This document shows positions 17,292 to 26,055 of a stretch of 64,000 nucleotides of DNA, piece by piece (the stretch's first letter is position 1; each line of letters opens with the position of its first letter). This DNA is from Arctic95D-9 sp035967665 (lineage in GTDB: Bacteria > Verrucomicrobiota > Verrucomicrobiia > Verrucomicrobiales > DEV007). The stretch is from assembly GCA_035967665.1 (NCBI GenBank), contig JAYWLB010000036.1, positions 1 to 64,000 on the forward strand. Direction: 5' to 3'. The notes beneath the pieces are model-generated. The model made no database searches and was not told where the DNA came from. It saw nothing but the letters and a program-made list of their open reading frames with translations. The translations under genes and the position numbers were made by a program.

Positions 17292-18281
17292 TCAGTCAAA
17301 AATCGGATAGAATGTATTGAAGGCAGCTTCGCCGAATTCGGCGGGATCATTGAATCTCCGATTCCGTTCGAGCGAGTCGATTTGTTTCATCTCATCATCG
17401 CTGAGTTCAAAATCGAAAATCTCAATATTGTCCTTCAAATGTCCCGTCGACTGGGATTTGGGAATCGCAACGGTGCCGCGTTGCAGGGCCCAGCGGAGAA
17501 CCGTCTGCCCCGCTGACTTCCCGTGCGTCGCGCCGATGACTTTGACAATCGACTCATCGAGGACCGATTCGTTTTCACCCGCCATATTCAGAGGGACATA
17601 GGAACTGGCACCGAAGGGAGAAAAGGCAGTCACTGCGATCTCCTCCTCTTTACAGAAGCGCAGCAAATTCTGCTGCGTGAGATACGGATGCATTTCGACC
17701 TGAAGAACCGAAGGCTGCACTCGCGCGTAGGACTTCAAATCACGAATTGCCGCCGTTCCCATGTTGCAAATACCTATGCGCTTCACGAGACCGGAATCGA
17801 CGAGCCCCTCCATCGCTCCCCAGGTATCAGCGAGCGGAACGGGGACATGCTTCATCGAAGGGTTCTCCGCTTCGGGATCAAAAAACCAACCCGGAGGATA
17901 GCGTTCCTCAAACGGAACGTAGGCGAGTGTCACCGGAAAATGAATCAGGTAAAGATCGAGCTCATCGACGCCGAGATCACCGAGAGATTTCTCGCAGGCG
18001 GCCCGGACATGATCGGGATGATGGTAAGTGTTCCACAGTTTGGAAGTGAGCCAGAGATCATCACGGGTGCAGGCTCCGGACTGGATCGCATTGGCAATCC
18101 CCTGCCCCACTGCGACCTCATTTCCGTAGTCACAGGCGCAGTCAAAATGACGGTAACCGAGCGAAACCGCTTCAGGAATCAAGTCAGGAAGAACCTCATC
18201 CGGAATCTTCCAGGTTCCAAGTCCCACTGACGGGAACTCCCCGCCATCCTTCAATTTCACTGCGCTTGCTGCATTACTCAT
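17292..18281 (-). CDS. Aldo/keto reductase
   Basis: 329 aa from the ATG at 18281, which begins directly before KLKDGGEFPSVGLGTW, the usual family N-terminus; an ATG at 18326 would add 15 untypical residues. The catalytic tetrad is visible as Asp47, Tyr52, Lys81 and His114 (FDCACDYGNE, LTSKLW, YLIHFP), and a C-terminal IPKSQS segment binds NADPH. Such cytoplasmic enzymes reduce aldoses and keto-sugars. The neighbourhood suggests a sugar substrate. It is divergent from the small secreted PepSY-like gene. Confidence 0.92.
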   Translation of the reverse strand: MSNAASAVKLKDGGEFPSVGLGTWKIPDEVLPDLIPEAVSLGYRHFDCACDYGNEVAVGQGIANAIQSGACTRDDLWLTSKLWNTYHHPDHVRAACEKSLGDLGVDELDLYLIHFPVTLAYVPFEERYPPGWFFDPEAENPSMKHVPVPLADTWGAMEGLVDSGLVKRIGICNMGTAAIRDLKSYARVQPSVLQVEMHPYLTQQNLLRFCKEEEIAVTAFSPFGASSYVPLNMAGENESVLDESIVKVIGATHGKSAGQTVLRWALQRGTVAIPKSQSTGHLKDNIEIFDFELSDDEMKQIDSLERNRRFNDPAEFGEAAFNTFYPIFD

Positions 18282-18430
18282 GCGGAAGGAATACAGAGCG
18301 AATGCCCCGGAATCAAGCACCGACATTTCCCTATTCCTGCCCGGTTAGGTAGGCATCGCCGCAAAGAAGATGTAATTTGCATTGACCACGCGGATTTTGT
18401 GTATCATAAGGCAATCAACACAATAACGAT

Positions 18431-18730
18431 ATGAAAGCACTTTTCTGCGCACTCTTACTTTCTTTCGCTGTTTCGACTCTCGCTGTCGCCAACCAGCCGT
18501 CACTCCCAGCTGTCAAAGCAATCGAAATCGCTCAGGCAGATCTGGATTCACGGGGCCTTCAGGATAAAGTACATATCTACCAGATGACCTTCAAAAAGGG
18601 CTCTGTCATGAATGGTAAAGCCCATTGGGAAGTCCTCTGGTCAGATGATTTCCCTGCTCAAACCGAAGGCCGCAATGAAATCGGACTTCGTATTTCGATG
18701 GACGGAAATTACAAGCGTGCCGTGAAATAA
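18431..18730 (+). CDS. Small secreted PepSY-like protein
   Basis: 99 aa with a signal peptide (MKALFCALLLSFAVSTLAVA). The mature 79 residues start with a helix (AVKAIEIAQADLDSRGL) and continue as beta strands ending in LRISMDGNYKRAV, which resembles one PepSY-like domain. PepSY domains are often linked to protease inhibition or to binding in the cell envelope, but no function can be assigned here. It is monocistronic, divergent from the aldo/keto reductase and convergent with the peptidase-like gene. Confidence 0.75.
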   Translation: MKALFCALLLSFAVSTLAVANQPSLPAVKAIEIAQADLDSRGLQDKVHIYQMTFKKGSVMNGKAHWEVLWSDDFPAQTEGRNEIGLRISMDGNYKRAVK

Positions 18731-18767
18731 TCACGCTCTCCGCTCAATTTCATTTCAACGGGAACTG

Positions 18768-18795
18768 CCAGTGGGGAAATTGATTTCTCCGCTGG
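18768..18795. terminator. Hairpin between convergent genes
   Basis: CCAGTGGGGAAA and TTTCTCCGCTGG pair over 12 positions with two mismatches around a 4-nt loop. It lies between the ends of two convergent genes (18730 and 18803). There is no long T-tract, so it may act as a weak or factor-assisted bidirectional terminator. Confidence 0.5.
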
Positions 18796-18802
18796 AACGC
18801 CC

Positions 18803-20215
18803 CTATTCCGCGCGGGCCCGAATCGCCCGTTGCGTCGCCAGCGTCTTTTTGATGTCTTCGGCTTCCCAGTCAATCGTGACATCATCCTCTTTGATCTCAC
18901 CGCGATCTTGAAAATTGATCGCAAATTTTAAAGGCTTCCACAGGTCGATCATTTCCTTCTCGATATCCTGATAGCTCCGGCCCCGCAGAAGATGGGTATG
19001 ACGGGCATCAAATTCCGACACGCCACTGAGGATGGCTTCGAGGTATTTCCGAAAATGGACCCCATTGCTATGGTCCCTGTGACAGAAATAGTCGATTAAA
19101 AGTAGCGCCTGACTGTATTGCAATCCACTGGCGGAATCCCCTTCTTCGACGATACGATTCCACTCGCGAATGTCACGGTTCATCAATTTCTCGAGGTGAA
19201 CGAGATTCAGTCTCCGCTCTTTCACGATACGATCTCCGAGAACCAGTTTGTTGATATGATAGCGAAGAGTGACGTGAGTGTTGTCAAAGTAGTAAGAGGC
19301 CGGTGACTGTTGAGTCGCGGCCATGTATTCGGCAAGCCCCTCGGTAAGCCAGGCGGGGACGTTCATGTAGATCAGTGCCGCAGTCGACTGGTGAGTCACT
19401 TCATGAACGAGAATATCATATTTTTGCACCTTCTCCGGCTTATCAAATTCGAAGACAACAAACTGATGATCCGGCTCGAGGAGGTGCTCGACAAAGATGT
19501 GAACGGTCCCGGTCCCGCTGTTCCAATAGCCCGCGGTGTTGGCGAGGAGCTTCGGTGAATTCTCGGACTCGATAATGATCTTTCTCTTCTCGTCCGTCGG
19601 GCGTCCCCAGTTTACGGGAAGTGGCAATGGCAGGGCACTCAGGGCACCATCGACTGATTCACAAATAGTCACGAGCGACTCCAGCGACTCCCGATTCACT
19701 CCCGCCTCATTGATGATCTCAAAATGCGCGCTGTTCCACCGGTTTGTGTCATCGATCTGCTGGAGGGTCAATTCCCCCTCCGCCCGCCAATCCCGCGGCC
19801 AACGGTGTGACTTCAACGGAATCGGTCTCCCCGCGAGCCCGCTCTTTCCTTCGGATTCGAGCCAACTTAGAATCTTTTCCTGATCCGGTTCTGCAAACAC
19901 CGCCAGTTTCACCTGCTCCACTTCCTGACTCTTCAAAGACCTGAGCTGAACATTTCTCGAATCAGCAGCGAGGATAACGGCCTCAAACTGCCGTCCGTTT
20001 GCCAGCGTCCACACCGTGTCGAGGCCCCCGGCATTCGAATATTGCCGGTTCGCGACTCTCTCAGTTCCAAGGGAATTGAGAAAACTTCCGATCCGACTTT
20101 CTGAAAAAGCAGGGCCGAATTTCCCGTTGGCGTGCCGAAGCAGAACGCCCTGACTCAACCGAACGCCTACAGCTAAAATAGTAATGGCGACAACAACCGA
20201 AATGAGACGCTTCAT
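18803..20215 (-). CDS. Secreted gluzincin-like zinc metallopeptidase with SHD1-like domain
   Basis: 470 aa from the ATG at 20215, with an N-terminal hydrophobic leader (LISVVVAITILAVGV). Residues about 65-120 (WTLANGRQFEAVILAADSRNV...SLKSQEVEQVKL) resemble the SLA1-homology SHD1 beta domain common in PVC secreted proteins. The catalytic part has VHEVTHQ (an HExxH zinc site) and, about 20 residues on, AWLTEGLAEYMA, whose Glu could be the third zinc ligand of a gluzincin. The peptidase role is inferred from these motifs. A TTGTTG-N17-TATATT promoter lies just upstream. Confidence 0.72.
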   Translation of the reverse strand: MKRLISVVVAITILAVGVRLSQGVLLRHANGKFGPAFSESRIGSFLNSLGTERVANRQYSNAGGLDTVWTLANGRQFEAVILAADSRNVQLRSLKSQEVEQVKLAVFAEPDQEKILSWLESEGKSGLAGRPIPLKSHRWPRDWRAEGELTLQQIDDTNRWNSAHFEIINEAGVNRESLESLVTICESVDGALSALPLPLPVNWGRPTDEKRKIIIESENSPKLLANTAGYWNSGTGTVHIFVEHLLEPDHQFVVFEFDKPEKVQKYDILVHEVTHQSTAALIYMNVPAWLTEGLAEYMAATQQSPASYYFDNTHVTLRYHINKLVLGDRIVKERRLNLVHLEKLMNRDIREWNRIVEEGDSASGLQYSQALLLIDYFCHRDHSNGVHFRKYLEAILSGVSEFDARHTHLLRGRSYQDIEKEMIDLWKPLKFAINFQDRGEIKEDDVTIDWEAEDIKKTLATQRAIRARAE

Positions 20216-20226
20216 AAACACCTTAA

Positions 20227-20255
20227 AATATAGTATTTATGAAAATTATCAACAA
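20227..20255 (-). promoter_or_regulatory. Possible sigma-70 promoter for the zinc peptidase gene
   Basis: On the minus strand a TTGTTG -35-like box (20250-20255) is 17 bp from TATATT (20227-20232) in a locally AT-rich stretch. The -10 box is only 11 bp from the ATG at 20215, so the transcript would have a very short leader. Called from consensus alone. Confidence 0.35.
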
Positions 20256-20291
20256 ATCATAAGCGCTTTCGGCGATTTCCTGCGCTGCCGA

Positions 20292-21032
20292 CTACCGGCT
20301 AAGCTGTTCAATCGTTTTCCGCGTCAGTCTGAGGAGACGTTCGTGCAGATCAGCCCGCTCATTAGGCATGAGCCGTCCATCCTTCTTATAAAGGCACTCA
20401 AAGCGTTCAAGGTGATCGAGAGAAACCTGAATTCGTGACCGCTGCCCGGGGGTAAGCCCCCCGCAGTCACAGCCCCAGGCGAGGAGCTCCCCCACCCAAA
20501 CCTGATAACCGTTGATCATTGGGGTTCTCACGCTTTCAGGAACCTCAAAAACCGGAGTTTTCCGCTCAGCCAGTTCCTCCTGAAAATGGAGAATATTGTT
20601 CACAAGCGCTTCCGGGAACTCCGGGTCCCGATTCCGGCTCGACGCCCACTCGTAGGAACGCTCCAACATCTGCCGATGAAGCGAAAGAAGATCGCGGCCG
20701 TAATTCTCGGAGATCTCGTCATTTACGAGCGCTGCAATAATTGCCGAATAGTTGATCGCGAATGCTCCCGACATCACCGCCGGGAGACCCGCGCCCTTCA
20801 TTCGCTGCTCATGCACGATAAGACGCTCCTGAATCGCGCTCAACTCCCGTAGCTCTCTTTCTCTCGATCTTGAGGTGATAGGAACCCGGCGAATCAGATC
20901 GTTGAGGGAATTTCGATTCGTCGTCGCAACCTCGTAATAAGAGGTCCCATAAAGGCTGCTCATGGTAAAAATCGCAACAACGACAGCCAAAAGAGCTTTG
21001 TGAATCGGGTAAAGTGGTCTCATCTTCTCCAT
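20292..21032 (-). CDS. Uncharacterised secreted or membrane-anchored helical protein
   Basis: 246 aa from the ATG at 21032; a TTG 12 bp upstream or an ATG at 21023 are alternatives. One N-terminal hydrophobic stretch (ALLAVVVAIFTMSSL) is a signal peptide or anchor. The rest is charged and largely helical, with a CDCGG motif near residue 190 and a C-terminal helical region. I do not recognise a family. It precedes the zinc peptidase gene by 76 bp on the same strand, so the two may be cotranscribed. Confidence 0.7.
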   Translation of the reverse strand: MEKMRPLYPIHKALLAVVVAIFTMSSLYGTSYYEVATTNRNSLNDLIRRVPITSRSRERELRELSAIQERLIVHEQRMKGAGLPAVMSGAFAINYSAIIAALVNDEISENYGRDLLSLHRQMLERSYEWASSRNRDPEFPEALVNNILHFQEELAERKTPVFEVPESVRTPMINGYQVWVGELLAWGCDCGGLTPGQRSRIQVSLDHLERFECLYKKDGRLMPNERADLHERLLRLTRKTIEQLSR

Positions 21033-21320
21033 TATGAGACTCAATTTTCATAATTGCAATTTTTTTCATAATTGCTTAATTCTTACAAATTATCAAGAAA
21101 TCCCAAATGTATCAGGTAAGAATTCCTGATATTCAACGGCGGCCGGGGAAGGAGGTTGATCACCGCAGAGCCGATCAAACCGTTCCAAGCCGGTGTTAAA
21201 ATTCACAGCCTCATCAACCACGGGAATGCAATACGAGGCGACAATGCCCCGGCTGGAATGCCGGGAAGCTTACTCCGCGTATGGAGCCCCTCAGTCTGCC
21301 TCGAGGTCGAAATGCGGATG
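21033..21320. other. Gene-free gap with AT-rich promoter-like segment and a short hairpin
   Basis: Positions 21033-21100 are AT-rich and probably carry the promoter of the 20292-21032 gene. Around 21250 there is a CCCGGC-TGGAAT-GCCGGG hairpin of 6 bp. On the minus strand a 58-codon frame ends at about 21098 (PSPAAVEYQEFLPDTFG near its end) but has no ATG; it may be a short remnant or chance. Confidence 0.5.
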
Positions 21321-22814
21321 CTACTCTGACGCTCTAACAAAACGCTCGACAGCGATCGCGCGAAGACGCTGAATATCTTCAGCTCTGGAAACGGACAGTG
21401 GAACGGTGCGTTCGGTTTCCCGAAGCAGAATCTCCGTGGTGAGTGCGTTGCGCTGATAAAGAGACTCGTAGAGCGAAGCGATCACCGCCTGCTCAATCTC
21501 CGCCCCTGAGTAACCATCACTCGCTTCCACCAACGCGGGGAGATCAAAGTTTTCAGGATTCTGCTTTCGCTTGCTCAGATGAATTTTCAAAATCTCCAAC
21601 CGCTCTTCCGCATTGGGAAGATCGATGAAAAAGATCTCGTCGAAACGCCCCTTCCGCAAAAACTCAGGAGGAAGCGAGAAAAGATCGTTCGAAGTCCCGA
21701 CCACAAAAACAGAAGCCGACTTCTCCTGCAACCAAGTCAGAAACGATCCTAACAAACGTAAACTGGTTCCACCGTCTTCGCCTCCGGATCCTCCGCCACC
21801 GCCGAAAGCCTTTTCAATTTCATCGATCCAGAGAACCGCCGGTGCGAGGGACTCGGCAAGCTTGGTCGCTTTCCGAAAATTCCGTTCCGACTCACCGATG
21901 TATTTGTTGTAGAGACGACCGGCGTCCATTTTCAACAGGGGAACCCGCCACCGCTGCGCGATCATTTTCGCGGCGAGCGATTTACCGCACCCCTGCACAC
22001 CGGTGAGGAGAACGCCCTTAGGCGGCTGAAGATTCATCGCCCGCGCCTCTTCCGAAAACCCCACAGCAGCCCGGTCGAGCCAGCGTTTCATATTTTGAAA
22101 GCCGCCCAAAGTCGTGAGGTCGCTCTGCGCCGGAAAATACTCAAGCACACTGTCCTCTTTGATCTGATCCGCTTTGTTCTGAAGAATTTTCCAGCAGTCG
22201 TCCAGATTGACGACTCCGTCATCCAGCGCGGCACGGGCGACACTCTGCCGGACCTGCTCCAGTGTCATTCCCGCGAAGGAACGAATGAGCTGCTCACGAA
22301 CATCCGGGCAGAGTCCCGCATTAAACTGACCACGCTCCTGAATAGAAATGATCGTTTCATCGACCACCCCGGCGATCTCTGCCAGAGAGGGAAACTCCAA
22401 TTCAAAATGAACCGCGACAGCAGCGATACCGGAAGGCATCTCGACCGAGTAACCTGACAAAACCACACAGGAGTGCGAGTGACTGAACTGACTCGTGACA
22501 TCGCGAAATTGTCGCGCGACCTCCGCATCCTTGAGAAACGGCGCCATGTCCTTGAGATGAAAAATCGCGTCAATCCCGAGCTGCTGAATATACTGCAGTC
22601 CGGCCCGCGCATCCATCGTCGCCCGGTTGAGCGCAACGCCATCAGAATCGCGGCAAAGCCCTTCTGTTGCCGACCAGGTGAACAACGCGATTCCAAGGTC
22701 TCCGGCGATGTTTCGCAATAACCCGTCGACCCGCTTTTCCTCCATCGTCTCCACAACGACGAGCGAATGATACGATTGAATCAATAGTTGCAGATCGGCG
22801 GACTGGTTGCTCAT
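21321..22814 (-). CDS. Ycf46-like AAA+ ATPase
   Basis: 497 aa, cytoplasmic. Residues 1-220 form the N-terminal region seen in Ycf46/FtsH-like AAA proteins (QLLIQSYHSLVVVETMEEKR). The ATPase core follows: Walker A GVQGCGKS at about 272-279, the pore-loop region NKYIGESERNFR, Walker B VLWIDEIE at about 327-334, a glycine-rich loop GGGGGSGGEDG, and the arginine-finger segment LRKGRFDE. Ycf46-type proteins are known from cyanobacteria, plastids and scattered bacteria, with roles in photosynthesis or CO2 regulation reported in cyanobacteria; the role here is unknown. It has no protease domain. Confidence 0.88.
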   Translation of the reverse strand: MSNQSADLQLLIQSYHSLVVVETMEEKRVDGLLRNIAGDLGIALFTWSATEGLCRDSDGVALNRATMDARAGLQYIQQLGIDAIFHLKDMAPFLKDAEVARQFRDVTSQFSHSHSCVVLSGYSVEMPSGIAAVAVHFELEFPSLAEIAGVVDETIISIQERGQFNAGLCPDVREQLIRSFAGMTLEQVRQSVARAALDDGVVNLDDCWKILQNKADQIKEDSVLEYFPAQSDLTTLGGFQNMKRWLDRAAVGFSEEARAMNLQPPKGVLLTGVQGCGKSLAAKMIAQRWRVPLLKMDAGRLYNKYIGESERNFRKATKLAESLAPAVLWIDEIEKAFGGGGGSGGEDGGTSLRLLGSFLTWLQEKSASVFVVGTSNDLFSLPPEFLRKGRFDEIFFIDLPNAEERLEILKIHLSKRKQNPENFDLPALVEASDGYSGAEIEQAVIASLYESLYQRNALTTEILLRETERTVPLSVSRAEDIQRLRAIAVERFVRASE

Positions 22815-22922
22815 ACGGGTTGGAAACAGTGAAACACCGCCGAACTGAAACTCAAGACGAAGTCTGAAATACTCCCGGTGACAGCCGGGGCTGATGTGTT
22901 AGAAAAGGTCACGACCGGAATC

Positions 22923-23714
22923 CTATGAGAATGGCTTTTCAACAAGATAGTGAATCATCCACTCCTGATCTGCCTCCCCCTGCCCTATGGGTCGCCCTTT
23001 TGTATCCCATGTTGAATCGACGCGATAGCCCATTGCCTTGAGCTGCTCGATCTGGCGCGCGGGATCGATGTAGTAGGTCATCATTGCGTCAGCGTAATCG
23101 ACGAGACAGGCCCATCCGCGAGCCTTTGCCTCTGCTACTTTGACCTTCCGGTTCCGCCATTTCAATTTGAGGCGCTTCCGGATTCGGAGGAGATGGCCGA
23201 GGGGACTGAGTAGCCCGCGAAGTTTATCAGCGACCGGAGGATTGAAGGGAAACACGTCGAGCGAATGACTCGAGAAGAAGAACCAGCCGCCCGGTTTCAG
23301 GACTCGCTTGATCTCGGCCATCGCGGCCTCGCGGCCTTCATGATCGATGTAGTCGATCCCGTTGTAGGAAAACAGAACAAAGTCAAAAGACTCATCGGCG
23401 TATCCCGAGAGGTTGCGGGCATCGCCCACTGAGAACTTTCGATCCGGCGCTTCCGCAAACAATCGGTGACACTGATCGATTCGCCGTGGCGCGTAATCGA
23501 TCGCTTCGTAGGATTTGGTATTCTGACTGAAAACCCACGCGGTGCGCCCGACACCGACACCGATATCAAGTACAGCAAACTGACTCCACTGATCTCTGAA
23601 TCGATCGAGAACAATCACCTCGGCAGGGAAAAGATACAGATTTTCAAAATCCGTGATGACCTCGTCATAGGTCTCCAGATTTCCATCCATCCTCTTTTTC
23701 AGATCACTGCACAT
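22923..23714 (-). CDS. Class I SAM-dependent methyltransferase
   Basis: 263 aa. Motif I is AVLDIGVGVGRTAWVF at about residues 47-62, followed by YEAIDYAPRRIDQC (acidic loop), FSVGDARNL, FDFVLFSYNGIDYI and VLKPGGWFFFSSHS, the standard order of a class I methyltransferase of the methyltransferase-11/25 type. A basic Lys/Arg-rich insertion (LLRIRKRLKLKWRNRKVKV) sits near residue 170. The acceptor is unknown. It lies 24 bp downstream of the FAD oxidoreductase on the same strand, so the two are probably one tailoring unit. Confidence 0.9.
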   Translation of the reverse strand: MCSDLKKRMDGNLETYDEVITDFENLYLFPAEVIVLDRFRDQWSQFAVLDIGVGVGRTAWVFSQNTKSYEAIDYAPRRIDQCHRLFAEAPDRKFSVGDARNLSGYADESFDFVLFSYNGIDYIDHEGREAAMAEIKRVLKPGGWFFFSSHSLDVFPFNPPVADKLRGLLSPLGHLLRIRKRLKLKWRNRKVKVAEAKARGWACLVDYADAMMTYYIDPARQIEQLKAMGYRVDSTWDTKGRPIGQGEADQEWMIHYLVEKPFS

Positions 23715-23738
23715 TACGACGATTCGATTGGAGGCTGC

Positions 23739-24929
23739 TCATTGAGCGATTGGAATGCGCTTCTTACTTCCGAGATGCTTCCAATAAAAATCCTGCAGTT
23801 TCGGGGGAAGGTGGTGATAGATAATCCGGCGAAGAACCTGCTTCGGCGTGCTCTCAACAATGCGCTCCCGAAGCGTCAGCGACTGGGTATAGACCCACTC
23901 CTCATAGGCTTCACGGGTGTCGTCGTGATAGTAGCTCGCGAGAACCTCCGGCGTCAGGGCGATGTTGTCAGCAATCCAGCCCGGAACCATTTTCTGCAAA
24001 GTAAGCACATCGCGAATCACCTTGTTGATTCCCCTGCCGCAGCACGGACAGATCCGGCCATAGGCATCCCCGATCAGCACGAAGCCCGGCTTCTCATAGC
24101 CCGTCGATTTCATGACACTAACCGCCCCACATTCCAGGGTTTCACCAACAGTCCAGGAACCGGTTGAGTTCATAAGCGATGGTGAAAGCCGTTTCAAAAG
24201 CGCCGTCGAATCACCTTTTACAAATTCCTTCTGCACCGCATCTCCTGCGCTCCAGTAGGTAAACAGGTTCGCACGGTAGCCGCCTTCCGGTGTCGGAAAA
24301 ACATTCATGTAATCCGCGCCCTCGCGGCAGATCCGAATTGTGACCGATGACGCCGGCAGTTCAAAATCCGGACCGGGGATCAAATCAAACCCGAAAGTGG
24401 AGGAATGGTTTTTACTGATGATCTCACGCGCCACTCCGATGTTTTTCAGAAAGGCGGTCGAAGCACCCGTCGCGACCACGAGCAGTTTGCCGCACAGTTC
24501 ACGCTGCCTCTTTTTCAAAAAAACAGTCTGAACTTCGGGGCCCGTATCGACGCTCCCGACCACATCCGAAATAAAATCCACGAGCGGATTCTCCTTCAGG
24601 GACTCCCGGATGCGGTTGACGAGCTGCCAGAGCGGCACCGAATAATCGACCTCATAAGTAGTTCGCTGAACTTTTCCGCCCTTGATGACCGCAGTCGTCT
24701 CGAGAGGCAATGCCACCTCATCGATCAGTTCCCCGAGCCCAAGATCGCGCAGATCGGCGATCGCGAGGGACGAAATCCGCTCGGCACGGAAGAACGGAGC
24801 CGCGAAATCACGTTCATCGATCAAGGCCACAGACAGCCCCTGGCGCGAGAAAGTCCACGCAGCCACGCTGCCGGCAATCCCACCGCCCACGATAAGCACA
24901 TCGTATCGCTGGTCCTGATCTTGATCCAT
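23739..24929 (-). CDS. FAD-dependent oxidoreductase (geranylgeranyl reductase/halogenase-like)
   Basis: 396 aa starting with a Rossmann FAD-binding segment DVLIVGGGIAGSVAAWTFSRQGLSV (the first GxGxxG at about residues 13-18), followed by the second FAD motif GFVLIGDAYGRICPCCGRGINKV near residue 295. This is the layout of flavin monooxygenases, geranylgeranyl reductases and FAD-dependent halogenases (PF01494-type). The CPCC pair beside the GD motif is unusual. With the adjacent methyltransferase it resembles a minimal secondary-metabolite or quinone-tailoring pair, but no scaffold-making gene is nearby. Confidence 0.83.
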   Translation of the reverse strand: MDQDQDQRYDVLIVGGGIAGSVAAWTFSRQGLSVALIDERDFAAPFFRAERISSLAIADLRDLGLGELIDEVALPLETTAVIKGGKVQRTTYEVDYSVPLWQLVNRIRESLKENPLVDFISDVVGSVDTGPEVQTVFLKKRQRELCGKLLVVATGASTAFLKNIGVAREIISKNHSSTFGFDLIPGPDFELPASSVTIRICREGADYMNVFPTPEGGYRANLFTYWSAGDAVQKEFVKGDSTALLKRLSPSLMNSTGSWTVGETLECGAVSVMKSTGYEKPGFVLIGDAYGRICPCCGRGINKVIRDVLTLQKMVPGWIADNIALTPEVLASYYHDDTREAYEEWVYTQSLTLRERIVESTPKQVLRRIIYHHLPPKLQDFYWKHLGSKKRIPIAQ

Positions 24930-25160
24930 TTTCTAAAATAATCATATTTTTCATAAATTCAATTTAATTTAACCTACTGTATTGGGAAGCATTGGGGAGA
25001 AAATGCTCACGCAGTTCCTCTACAACCCGCAAAACGTAGAGGACTCCGTGAGGATTTCCTCCCCTGCCGCGCAATCAACCCAAGGCCACACCCAAACAGA
25101 AATAAGCCAAAAATTCCACTCGACCGGACCTTCACCGCCCTCCAAGATCCACAAATCAGT

Positions 25161-26033
25161 ATGAAAAAAGTCATTCCACTCTTTCTCGCCGTTCTCACCG
25201 CGTTGAGCGCCCTGGTTCTCGTCCGGGCAGCCGATGATGATAAGAAGCCACTCAAGATTCTTCTCGTTTTGGGCGGCTGCTGTCACGACTACGCGGTTCA
25301 AAAGGACATCCTCAAAGCCGGCGTTGAGTCCCGAATCAACGCAACGGTGGATATCGAATACTCAGCGGACACGACAACTGAAGCCAAGTTCCCCATTTAC
25401 GAAAAAGACAACTGGGCCGAAGGCTACGACGTGGTCCTGCACGATGAATGCTCAGCAAACATTACAGACCCTGTCTATCTCAAACGCATCCTCGATGCCC
25501 ACCGGGCCGGAGTCCCCGCCGTCAATATTCACTGCGCGATGCACAGCTATCGCTGGGGCAATTTCAAGGAGCCGGTCGAAGTAGGAGGAGACAATGCGGC
25601 CTGGTATGAAATGATCGGAATCCAGTCAACCGGGCACGGCCCCAAGGAGCCCATCGACATCACTTACACAGATAAAAAACACCCGATCACACAGGGACTC
25701 GCAGACTGGACCACGATCGACGAGGAGCTTTACAACAACGTCCAAATCTTCGATTCCGCCCACGCCCTCGCGTCCGGTGAGCAAATTCAGTTTCCGAAAG
25801 TCAAAAAAGGCCAGAAAAAAGATCCCGATGCCGTTGGCAAAAAAGCTGAGGCAGTGGTGGCATGGACGAATATTTACGGCCCTAACAAAACGAAGATTTT
25901 CAGCACCACAATCGGTCACTTCAACGAAACCGTCGCCGATGACCGCTACCTCGACCTCGTCACAAACGGGCTCCTCTGGGTTACCGATCATCTCAGCGAC
26001 GACGGGACCGCTACCGAAGGTATCCGCAAGTAG
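25161..26033 (+). CDS. Secreted ThuA-like domain protein
   Basis: 290 aa with a signal peptide (VIPLFLAVLTALSALVLVRA). The class I glutamine-amidotransferase-like fold is seen as LKILLVLGGCCHDYAVQKDIL, then YDVVLHDECSANI, then GVPAVNIHCAMHSY and IYGPNKTKIFSTTIGH, matching the ThuA family (PF06283). ThuA proteins are linked to trehalose and other disaccharide use through 3-keto-glycosides in rhizobia, and PVC genomes carry many secreted copies. Its presence fits the 3-keto-sugar theme of the window. It is followed after 22 bp by a SAM-fold gene. Confidence 0.9.
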   Translation: MKKVIPLFLAVLTALSALVLVRAADDDKKPLKILLVLGGCCHDYAVQKDILKAGVESRINATVDIEYSADTTTEAKFPIYEKDNWAEGYDVVLHDECSANITDPVYLKRILDAHRAGVPAVNIHCAMHSYRWGNFKEPVEVGGDNAAWYEMIGIQSTGHGPKEPIDITYTDKKHPITQGLADWTTIDEELYNNVQIFDSAHALASGEQIQFPKVKKGQKKDPDAVGKKAEAVVAWTNIYGPNKTKIFSTTIGHFNETVADDRYLDLVTNGLLWVTDHLSDDGTATEGIRK

Positions 26034-26055
26034 CCCCTCTTTTTTTACAATTCCA

